This document shows positions 57,968 to 64,000 of a stretch of DNA of 64,000 nucleotides, piece after piece (positions within the stretch are counted from its first letter, which is position 1; every line of letters begins with the position of its first letter). The position numbers and the translations under genes were made by a program. This stretch comes from DASVHS01 sp038244815 (GTDB lineage Bacteria; Acidobacteriota; Thermoanaerobaculia; Gp7-AA8), in NCBI GenBank assembly GCA_038244815.1, contig JBBRTB010000023.1, forward strand, positions 1 to 64,000. The letters are read 5' to 3'. The notes below the pieces were generated by a model. It was not told the origin of the DNA, made no database searches, and saw only the letters and a list, made by a program, of their open reading frames with translations.

Positions 57968-59131
57968 GTGGCAGAAGAAAATGTCGCCGGTCATCACCAG
58001 ATCGTTCTCATTCTCGATGATGACGTCATGATCACTGAGGGACTGGCGGCGGGACTGGCTCGTAGCGGGCGGACGTTGATCACCTGCAATGATCTCGAAA
58101 GCGGCGAGATCATTGTGGAGTGGCTCAAGCCGTCGCACGTCGTCAGTGACGTTCGTCTCACCGGCGCGTTCGGCTATGAGGGACTGGACTTCATCAACTT
58201 CGTGAAGCGCCATTCCTCCGACACGCGAATCATCCTGATGACCGGCGACGCGCCCGACTCACTGCAGCTCGAGGCCTCGGAGCGCGGTGCGGTCGGTTTC
58301 CTGCGGAAGCCTTTCGAAGTTGCCGAGCTCGACTCCATTCTCAATCTCATGGCACCGCTCCGTACCGGAAGTCCGGAGTGGCCGGCCGTCATCCGCGTTC
58401 CTCTGCTCGAGGACATTCTCAAGCTTCGCTCCATGTTCAGCGTTTTTCAGCCGATCGTGCGCCTCACCACCGGCGACCGCGTCGGCTTCGAGGCCCTGAC
58501 CCGTCTGGATACCGATTCACTGCTGCGCAATCCGGAAACGCTGTTCCTGTATGCCGTCCGCAAGCATCGCGTGGCCGATCTGGAAATGCTCTGCATCACC
58601 ACGGCTTTGCACGACGGCGCGGAGCTGGCACGCTCGGTCCCGCTTTTTCTCAATGTGCATCCGGCCGTCTTCTCCAGTGGATCGCGGCTGCGCGAGGTCA
58701 TCGGGAAAGAGGCCGAGCGCAACGGGATCGAGCTCTCGCACATCGTCCTCGAAATCACCGAGCAGGGATCGCTGTCTCATGATCGCAAGGTGATCGACTC
58801 GATCCAGCTGCTCAAGGGAACCGGCGTGCGATTCGCGTTCGATGATGTGGGTGTGGCCTATTCGCACCTGCCATTCATCGACGCTGTCCGGCCGTCATTT
58901 CTGAAGATCAGCCAGTCGTTCGGCACCGGCTTTGAGACCGACCCAACACGCACGAAGATCGTCCGCAACCTCATCGCGCTGTCCGCCGACTTCGATTGCG
59001 AGGTGATTCTCGAAGGGATCGAGAGCCGTGCCACCGCAGAGGCGGCCACGGAGCTCGGCATCAAGTATGGTCAGGGGTTCTACTTCGCCGAGCCCGGCCG
59101 CGCCACGGTCTTCACGACACCGTCCGCGTGA
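57968..59131 (+). CDS. response regulator with EAL phosphodiesterase domain
   Basis: 387 residues. Receiver domain 1-125: LILDDDVMI, phosphoacceptor Asp about 61 in VVSDVRLTG, MTGDA and FLRKPFE. EAL domain about 145-385: FEALTR, FLNVHPAVF, LEITEQGSLS, FAFDDVGVAYSHLPFI, FLKIS, VILEGIES and YGQGFYF. The metal and base residues of active EAL domains all appear present, so c-di-GMP hydrolysis is likely. GTG start at 57968. No cognate kinase is adjacent. Confidence 0.92.
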   Translation: MAEENVAGHHQIVLILDDDVMITEGLAAGLARSGRTLITCNDLESGEIIVEWLKPSHVVSDVRLTGAFGYEGLDFINFVKRHSSDTRIILMTGDAPDSLQLEASERGAVGFLRKPFEVAELDSILNLMAPLRTGSPEWPAVIRVPLLEDILKLRSMFSVFQPIVRLTTGDRVGFEALTRLDTDSLLRNPETLFLYAVRKHRVADLEMLCITTALHDGAELARSVPLFLNVHPAVFSSGSRLREVIGKEAERNGIELSHIVLEITEQGSLSHDRKVIDSIQLLKGTGVRFAFDDVGVAYSHLPFIDAVRPSFLKISQSFGTGFETDPTRTKIVRNLIALSADFDCEVILEGIESRATAEAATELGIKYGQGFYFAEPGRATVFTTPSA

Positions 59132-59135
59132 GACG

Positions 59136-60185
59136 TCAGTGCCCGGCGTACCAGTCGTAGCCCTGTTCGGCCCAGAAGTCGGCGGGGCGAACGTTGGTGT
59201 AGCGGATCACGCCGATGCGCTTGATGTTCTTGATCCCGTACTTCACCGGAATGGCCAGACGCAGCGGTGCCCCGTGCGGCATCGACAGCAGCTCGTCGTT
59301 CAGCGCGTATGCCAGCAGCGTCTGCGGATGCATGGCGCTCTGCATGTCCAGGCCAACGTAGTAGCCGCGGTCTGGTGTCTCCATGGCGATGTAATTCACG
59401 CGCTCCGGCGGCGGGAACCTGGCCATGAGGTCGGCCAGCCGCACTCCCGTCCACTTCACGATCATCGACCACCCCTCGATGCAACGGAACTCGGTGATCT
59501 GGTCGTGACGCGGTAACGCTTTGATGTCATCGAGCGACAACGTCACCGGCCCCTCAGCGCCTTCGACGAGCAACCGCCACGCCGCGGGATCGAAACGCGG
59601 ATCGAGCCCGAGGTTGCCGTTGAGGCGTGCCGGACGCTTGATGCGCGAAGGCGGAAACGTCGGAGTCAGCCTGGCCGTGCCGAAGTACGACTCCGCCACC
59701 GACTCATTGAGCTGCAACACGCGCCGCAGCGGCCATTGCAGTCCGTCGATGCGCTGGCGCGTCGTCAGCCATTTCCATGTGCCATATCCCGCCGCCGCGG
59801 CCACCCCCGCCGTAAGGAATCCGCGCCGGGAGAGCCGCTTGAGCTCGCGCTCGACTTCACCTGAGGCCTCGGGCCTCGGGCCTCGGGCCTCGGATCGCTC
59901 GGATGTTTCGGCTGCAAGTTCTTCGCTGGCCGGATCAGTCAGTGGAGCCGAGTCGGATGCTGGCGCTGGAGCGGTGTCGGTCTTCTCCGAGGCCTCGGGC
60001 CTCGGGCCTCGGGCCTCGGATGGCTCCGATGTTTCCGCTGCGAGTTCTTGGCTGGCCGGATCGCTCACTGGAATCGCGTCGGCTCCTGGCGCTGGAGCGG
60101 TGTCGGTCTTCTCCGAGGCCTGGTCCCCCTCAACTGAGGCCCGAGGCCCGAGGCCCGAGGCCTGGTCCACAGGATCGTCACTCAT
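59136..60185 (-). CDS. molybdopterin-dependent oxidoreductase (sulfite oxidase/MsrP-like) with repeated leader
   Basis: 349 residues. The first about 100 are low-complexity Glu/Ala/Pro/Ser, made of two 42-residue repeats (EASEKTDTAPAP..., ELAAETSE..SEARGPRP), then a twin-arginine signal LSRRGFLTAGVAAAAG. Catalytic oxidoreductase domain has the Mo-ligand Cys in EFRCIEGWSMIVKWTGVRLA and the C-terminal NIKRIGVIRYTNVRPADFWA. Tat signals are normally N-terminal; here it is about 100 residues in, so either export tolerates the extension or translation starts later. Overlaps the cytochrome b gene by 8 bases. Confidence 0.85.
   Translation of the reverse strand: MSDDPVDQASGLGPRASVEGDQASEKTDTAPAPGADAIPVSDPASQELAAETSEPSEARGPRPEASEKTDTAPAPASDSAPLTDPASEELAAETSERSEARGPRPEASGEVERELKRLSRRGFLTAGVAAAAGYGTWKWLTTRQRIDGLQWPLRRVLQLNESVAESYFGTARLTPTFPPSRIKRPARLNGNLGLDPRFDPAAWRLLVEGAEGPVTLSLDDIKALPRHDQITEFRCIEGWSMIVKWTGVRLADLMARFPPPERVNYIAMETPDRGYYVGLDMQSAMHPQTLLAYALNDELLSMPHGAPLRLAIPVKYGIKNIKRIGVIRYTNVRPADFWAEQGYDWYAGH
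59864..60163. repeat. GGCCTCGGGCCTCGG element triplet and 126-bp tandem repeat
   Basis: Palindrome-rich CCTCGGGCCTCGGG tracts occur at about 59864-59894 and 59990-60020, and an inverted GAGGCCCGAGGCCC tract at about 60135-60162. The sequence between them is a roughly 126-base tandem duplication, with clear divergence between the units. All of it is inside the coding frame of the molybdopterin enzyme leader. Confidence 0.85.
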
Positions 60186-60852
60186 TGGCCGCCTCCGCAC
60201 TGTTCTGCACTTCGTAGCCGATGATCATGGCCCGGAAGTTGTTCCAGCCGGTCTTGATCACCTGTCCGACGTGGACGACGAAGAACGCGACATAGCCGGC
60301 GGTCAGCCAGAAGTGGAAGAACCTCGCCGTTGGATACCCGCCGAACATTGTCGTGAGCCAGGAGAACTGCACCGGCTTGTAGATGGCCAGGCCCGTCAGC
60401 AGCGAACCCAGTCCCATCAGCACGATCAGTGTGTAGGCGATCTGCTGGGCGCCGTTGAATTTTCGCGGCGGCGACGGCTCCTTGCGCAGATGCAGATCGT
60501 GCAGCAGTGTGTACCACGCCTCCTTGAAGGAATGCCGGTTGGGAACCAGCTCGCGCCACTCGCCGGAGATGGCCGTGTAGAGCACGTAAGCGATGCCGTT
60601 GATCGCGAACAGCCACATGAAGAAGAAGTGGAAGGCCATCCCCTCAGCCAGACGGTTGTTGACGTGAAGCGTTTTCCACGCCGGCTGCGAGAGGTTCATG
60701 GCGACGAGCGTGTGCGACCCGGCCCCGATGCGGTAGATCGGATAGGCCCAGTAGATGAGCGTCCCGCTCCAGATCATGAGAGCGAGCAGAGGAAAGTTGA
60801 TCCAGTGAAACCAACGGATCGCCAGCGGGTGCTTCCGCACCAGTCTCTTCAT
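60178..60852 (-). CDS. cytochrome b/b6-type membrane subunit
   Basis: 224 residues with about five membrane helices: WFHWINFPLLALMIWSGTLI, AFHFFFMWLFAINGIAYVLY, AYTLIVLMGLGSLLTGLAIY, FFHFWLTAGYVAFFVVHVGQ. Helix-borne His residues (RWFHW, AFHFF, FFHFW, VVHVG) form two haem sites like Ni-Fe-hydrogenase b-type or formate dehydrogenase gamma subunits. Stop and next start overlap (8 bases), so it is the electron donor or acceptor partner of the molybdopterin protein, replacing the MsrQ-type subunit. Confidence 0.88.
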   Translation of the reverse strand: MKRLVRKHPLAIRWFHWINFPLLALMIWSGTLIYWAYPIYRIGAGSHTLVAMNLSQPAWKTLHVNNRLAEGMAFHFFFMWLFAINGIAYVLYTAISGEWRELVPNRHSFKEAWYTLLHDLHLRKEPSPPRKFNGAQQIAYTLIVLMGLGSLLTGLAIYKPVQFSWLTTMFGGYPTARFFHFWLTAGYVAFFVVHVGQVIKTGWNNFRAMIIGYEVQNSAEAANE

Positions 60853-60908
60853 GAGGTCTCCCCAGTCTAACGTTGGATGCCGGAGGCCGGAAAAGGTGTC
60901 ATCGCGGT

Positions 60909-62705
60909 TCAGAATGACCGCAAGAGATCGCTGCGCGTGATGATGCCGACAATCCTGCGTGGGTCCTCCCGCGAGACAACTGGCAGACGGCCGATGTCTT
61001 CGCGCACCATGTGATCGGCAGCGTCGCGCAGCGAGTTGTCGAGAAACACGACGGCGGGTGGGCGGGTGATCAGCGTGCCGATCCGCGTGTGGCCCGGGAG
61101 ATCGTTGAGGAAACTTCGCCGGGTCACCACTCCGATGAGGTTCCCCGCTTCATCGATGACCGGGAAACCCTGATGGGACGTCTGGATGCGGCGGGCTTCG
61201 TCGAGTGTCTGGTCGGCGCGCAGCGTGACGACGTCGCTCGAGCAGGCGCTGGCGACCGGAATGAGATCGAGAGGATCGGCCGCGTATTCCGCTGGAACGC
61301 GCACGCCGCGCCGGGCCAGCTTCTCGGTCATGATCGTATTGCGCATCAGCAGCGCGGACACGAGATAGCCGGCCGTGCAGCCGCCGAGGAGCGGAAGAAG
61401 TCCGAGCGGTTGCAGCGTGGTCTCGAAAGCGAAGACGACGGAAGCGAGCAGGGCCCGCGACGCGCCGGCAAACATCGCCGCCATCCCCACGAGCGCGCAG
61501 ATCCGCGGATCGATCCCGAATCTCGGAAACGCCCCGGCCGCAATCTGGCCGAGGACCACGCCGGCGGCGCCGCCGATCGTGAACAGGGGAGCGAGTGTTC
61601 CGCCCGACGTGCCGCTGCCCAGCGAGATCGACCAGGAGATGAACTTCAGGAGGCAGAGGGCGAGCACCGCACTTCCCAGAAGTTTTCCCCGTAACAGATC
61701 GTCGATGTTCGTGTATCCCACGCCGAGCGTGCGGGGAGCGAAGTAGCCGACGATGCCCACGGCGATGCCGCCGATGGCCGGCCACCACATCCAATGGATG
61801 GGCAGCGACTCGAACAGGTCTTCGATCCAGTACACCGAGCGGGTGACGTAGACGGAAAGGTATCCAGCCAGCGCGCCGATGATCACGTAAGCCGTCAGCG
61901 CCGCGTTCGACGGTGGGGAGAGCAGGGGCATCGCGAACACCGGCGCCGTGCCTGCGAACGCGATGCGCACGGCCGTCGCGGTCACGGCAGCCAGGGAAAC
62001 CGGAATGATCGAACGCGGACGGAACTCGAAGAGCAGCAACTCGATGGCCAGGATGACCGCGGACACCGGGCTGCCGAACGTCGCTGCCATTCCGGCCGCG
62101 GCGCCTGCCGCCAGCAGCGTCTTTCTCTCGGTCGCGCTCATCCTGATGAGCTGGCCGGCCAACGATCCCACCGCTCCGCCCGTGGCGATGATCGGACCCT
62201 CCGCACCGAATGGACCGCCGGTACCGATGGCGATGGCCGCTGACAACGGTTTCAGAAACGTCAGCCGCGCCGGAATGCGGCTTTCGTTGAGCAGCACCTG
62301 CTCCATCGCTTCGGGGATCCCGTGACCGCGAATCGCTTTCGATCCATAGCGGGCCATCAGTCCGACCACCACTCCGCCGATCGCAGGAACGATGACCACG
62401 AGCCAGCCGATCCGATTACCGGCCGGCGATGCGAACGCGAACGAGAAGCGGCCGAAGAACGAGATGTTCGTCACCAGCCAGATGATGCGCATGAGCAGCC
62501 TGGCGATGAGACCGGTCAGCGCCCCCAGCAGCGCGGCGCAGGCGGACAGCAGGACCACACGCCGGTCGACGAGGGATCGCTCCAGGGGAACGTTGGCGTT
62601 GGCCAGAGCCGCCGAGAGCGACGGGGCAATCGGGACTCCCTCAGCGGTCGCTGCGGACGTTACGTCGGGTGTCTGGTGCACGCCTGGAGTTGGATGGTAC
62701 ACCAT
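60909..62705 (-). CDS. ClC-family chloride channel/antiporter with C-terminal CBS domains
   Basis: 598 residues. ClC selectivity motifs: GHGIPEAMEQVLL (GSGIP-like), GPFGAEGPIIATGGAVGS (GxEGP; Glu of the gate), GSGTSGGTLAPLFTIGGAAG (GxFxP region). About 11 membrane helices, then two CBS domains near 470-595 (DEARRIQTSHQGFPVIDEAG, NLIGVVTRRSFLNDLPG; RDAADHMVREDIGRLPVVSR, IVGIITRSDLL). Probably a Cl-/H+ exchanger or channel regulated by nucleotide binding. The first codons overlap the upstream gene by 65 bases, so the N terminus may be shorter. Confidence 0.92.
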   Translation of the reverse strand: MVYHPTPGVHQTPDVTSAATAEGVPIAPSLSAALANANVPLERSLVDRRVVLLSACAALLGALTGLIARLLMRIIWLVTNISFFGRFSFAFASPAGNRIGWLVVIVPAIGGVVVGLMARYGSKAIRGHGIPEAMEQVLLNESRIPARLTFLKPLSAAIAIGTGGPFGAEGPIIATGGAVGSLAGQLIRMSATERKTLLAAGAAAGMAATFGSPVSAVILAIELLLFEFRPRSIIPVSLAAVTATAVRIAFAGTAPVFAMPLLSPPSNAALTAYVIIGALAGYLSVYVTRSVYWIEDLFESLPIHWMWWPAIGGIAVGIVGYFAPRTLGVGYTNIDDLLRGKLLGSAVLALCLLKFISWSISLGSGTSGGTLAPLFTIGGAAGVVLGQIAAGAFPRFGIDPRICALVGMAAMFAGASRALLASVVFAFETTLQPLGLLPLLGGCTAGYLVSALLMRNTIMTEKLARRGVRVPAEYAADPLDLIPVASACSSDVVTLRADQTLDEARRIQTSHQGFPVIDEAGNLIGVVTRRSFLNDLPGHTRIGTLITRPPAVVFLDNSLRDAADHMVREDIGRLPVVSREDPRRIVGIITRSDLLRSF

Positions 62706-63600
62706 CTAAACCAGAACGTGCGCTTCGTTGCTGCCGGCCGAGTTGGTTGAGCCGATGGATCAGTGCGCGGAACAGCGATTCGCTCACGTCGCCCGCGCTC
62801 TCGGCGCGCGACAGCGCGTCGACGCCTGCGCCGATCCGCAGCGACAGGCGGCGGTCGTGCGTGAGCATCTGCATCATCAGGTCGGAGATCGCGAACGCTC
62901 CCGGCGGCTTCGTGCCCGCGGCCCGCGCCGCCCGCGTCAGGAGCCGGCGCGTCGAGGGCGCGAGCTCACCCACCGAGCCGACCACGGTCATCTCGATGTG
63001 GCTCGATGCCGGAGTGATGATGGTGACCCGGCTCCGTTCCGGATCGAACTCCGCGCTCGCCGAGATGATGCCGCACGTCGGATTGAGAAACAGCTTGTCG
63101 CCCGGATTGGGATCGAGCGACCGGTAGATCGACGGCCGGAGGAGCCTTCCGGAGTTGCAGGCGCTGATGAGGATGTAGCGCACGCCGTCCGGCTCGAGCC
63201 GTTCCTGCAGTGCGCCGACGGAGATGTAGGAGCGTTCCGCCCCCGGCTCGTAGCTGCGCTGCAGCTTGAGCCCGTTGCCGTTTGTGCCGTGCGTTTCCAG
63301 CACGAGAGTGTGGATGGGATGCTCTCGATCGAGAGCGTTGTGGGAATGAATGCCCTCCAGAACCCGAGACCAGTCGGCGTCATCGAAGCACGCGAATCCA
63401 AGCGCCGTGTAGAACCGGCAGTTGCCGGGAACGCTGAGGTCGGGCGAGAAGACCACCGCCACTCCCGATCCGACATCGGTGAGGCCCGCGTACGGCCCGT
63501 ACGGCCAGGCTTGGGTCAGGAGCGTCTCGGTCTCATTCGCCGCGGCCGCAACTGCGACCAGCAGAATCGTGAGCACGAGCGAAGACAACCTCGAAGTCAT
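62641..63600 (-). CDS. secreted protein with caspase-like (HG...ACxSG) signature
   Basis: 319 residues. Signal peptide (SSLVLTILLVAVAAAANE, cleavage near 24), then a compact alpha/beta region: SVPGNCRFYTALGFACFDDA, PIHTLVLETHGTNGNGLKLQ and GVRYILISACNSGRLLRPSI. A buried His-Gly followed some 50 residues later by a strand ending AC-x-SG is the dyad pattern of clan CD cysteine peptidases (caspase/CHAT-like). The C terminus is Arg-rich and overlaps the ClC gene. Enzyme activity is an inference from motif spacing. Confidence 0.6.
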   Translation of the reverse strand: MTSRLSSLVLTILLVAVAAAANETETLLTQAWPYGPYAGLTDVGSGVAVVFSPDLSVPGNCRFYTALGFACFDDADWSRVLEGIHSHNALDREHPIHTLVLETHGTNGNGLKLQRSYEPGAERSYISVGALQERLEPDGVRYILISACNSGRLLRPSIYRSLDPNPGDKLFLNPTCGIISASAEFDPERSRVTIITPASSHIEMTVVGSVGELAPSTRRLLTRAARAAGTKPPGAFAISDLMMQMLTHDRRLSLRIGAGVDALSRAESAGDVSESLFRALIHRLNQLGRQQRSARSGLDGVPSNSRRAPDTRRNVRSDR

Positions 63601-63706
63601 CGCTTTGTGATGATTCAAGAGTCGAACCCACTCGAAAATTAATGCGGCTGAGGTCGCTGAAGGCAGTCGGCTGAAGGCAATAGAATGAGAACGCTAGGAG
63701 CCTTCT

Positions 63707-64000
63707 GTGAAACCGATCCTCGGACGCTTTTACGAGCACACGTACGAACTTCTCCGCATCTCTACCGGGGCCATGTTCATGATTCACGGGACCCAGAAGA
63801 TCTTCAATTGGCCGCCCTCTCCGATGAAGATGCCCGCCAGTCTCATCGTGCCGATTGCCGGATGGATCGAGCTGGTCACGGGAGCTCTCGTGCTGATCGG
63901 ACTGTTCACGACGGTGGCGGCACTCTTTGCCAGCGGTGAAATGGCGGTCGCCTACTTCACGGCTCACGCGCCCAAAGGTTTCCTCCCCAACCTCAATCAG
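63707..64000 (+). CDS. DoxX family membrane protein, 3'-truncated by window edge
   Basis: 98 codons visible. GTG at 63707 after TAGGAG. RFYEHTYELLRISTGAMFMI, HGTQKIFNWPPSPMKMPASL, PIAGWIELVTGALVLIGLFT, GEMAVAYFTAHAPKGFLP form the DoxX/SURF4-like helical bundle, where an HGxxK-F motif and the GEM-A-AYF signature are typical. Integral membrane; related to quinol oxidase or thiol-linked systems, function unclear. It has no stop before the window ends. Confidence 0.88.
   Translation, partial: MKPILGRFYEHTYELLRISTGAMFMIHGTQKIFNWPPSPMKMPASLIVPIAGWIELVTGALVLIGLFTTVAALFASGEMAVAYFTAHAPKGFLPNLNQ

Noticed and set aside
59864..60163. CRISPR array
   Set aside because: Repeated units are coding tandem duplications with palindromic GGCCTCGG tracts, not regular repeat-spacer units, and there are no cas genes.

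Overview
The window is GC-rich, densely coded bacterial chromosomal DNA. Several traits together suggest an Acidobacteriota-like or related soil bacterium: an Oar-type TonB-dependent receptor with a carboxypeptidase-regulatory domain, DUF2911 and DUF5916 relics, a YCII/ECF sigma pair, short palindromic interspersed elements and frequent ATGA start/stop overlaps. This placement is an inference; there is no rRNA or other phylogenetic marker in the window. No tRNA, rRNA, CRISPR array, integrase or transposase was seen.

Positions 1-13642 (+) form a sugar-phosphate island: zwf (its 5' end lies outside the window), a SpoIIAA-like protein, tal, pgi, a short-type gnd, a GH144/glycoamylase-like protein, a mercuric-reductase-like flavoprotein, a YflT-like stress protein, tkt and pgm. 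A single 2749-codon cyclic beta-1,2-glucan synthase (13677-21926, -) follows, and then a CopB-type copper ATPase. The layout suggests a unit that joins oxidative pentose-phosphate flux, glucose-phosphate interconversion and beta-1,2-glucan synthesis and turnover.

Positions 24.6-27.7 kb are a scrapyard: a partial copy of the YCII leader, a DUF5916 C-terminal fragment and an M48/YgjP-like C-terminal fragment. A VapBC module, an SRPBCC protein and a VIT1-like transporter follow. Positions 27774-35802 (+) are the most unusual part. This is a decayed type III restriction-modification locus (3' piece of res, 5' and 3' pieces of mod). It is interleaved with VapBC, an HNH endonuclease, a three-gene TIGR04255-type module, an AAA ATPase with a leaderless-looking promoter, and a RelE-like/UvrD fusion helicase preceded by a truncated paralogue of itself. 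Almost all of these reading frames are translationally coupled, which suggests an ancestral defence operon rebuilt by insertion and deletion.

Positions 35.8-43.3 kb hold small metabolic and regulatory genes: a PhnB-like VOC protein, a DUF2911-TPR protein, YCII, a histidine kinase, an ECF sigma factor, YceI and MarR. The YCII-sigma pair is tandemly duplicated; both inner ends are lost and a histidine kinase now sits between the copies. Positions 43.4-55.3 kb (+) are a fatty-acid or hydroxy-acid catabolic operon: TonB/Oar receptor, SDR, acyl-CoA ligase, 3-hydroxyacyl-CoA dehydrogenase/hydratase, thioesterase, thiolase, acyl-CoA dehydrogenase and an APH-like kinase. It is preceded by an acyl-CoA dehydrogenase relic.

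The last 9 kb contain small zinc-ribbon proteins, a lipoprotein, a YbaK-type deacylase, an aldo/keto reductase, a REC-EAL phosphodiesterase and a molybdopterin oxidoreductase/cytochrome b pair with an internally repeated Tat leader. A ClC channel with CBS domains, a secreted protein with a caspase-like HG...ACxSG signature, and the start of a DoxX-family gene cut by the window edge complete the region.
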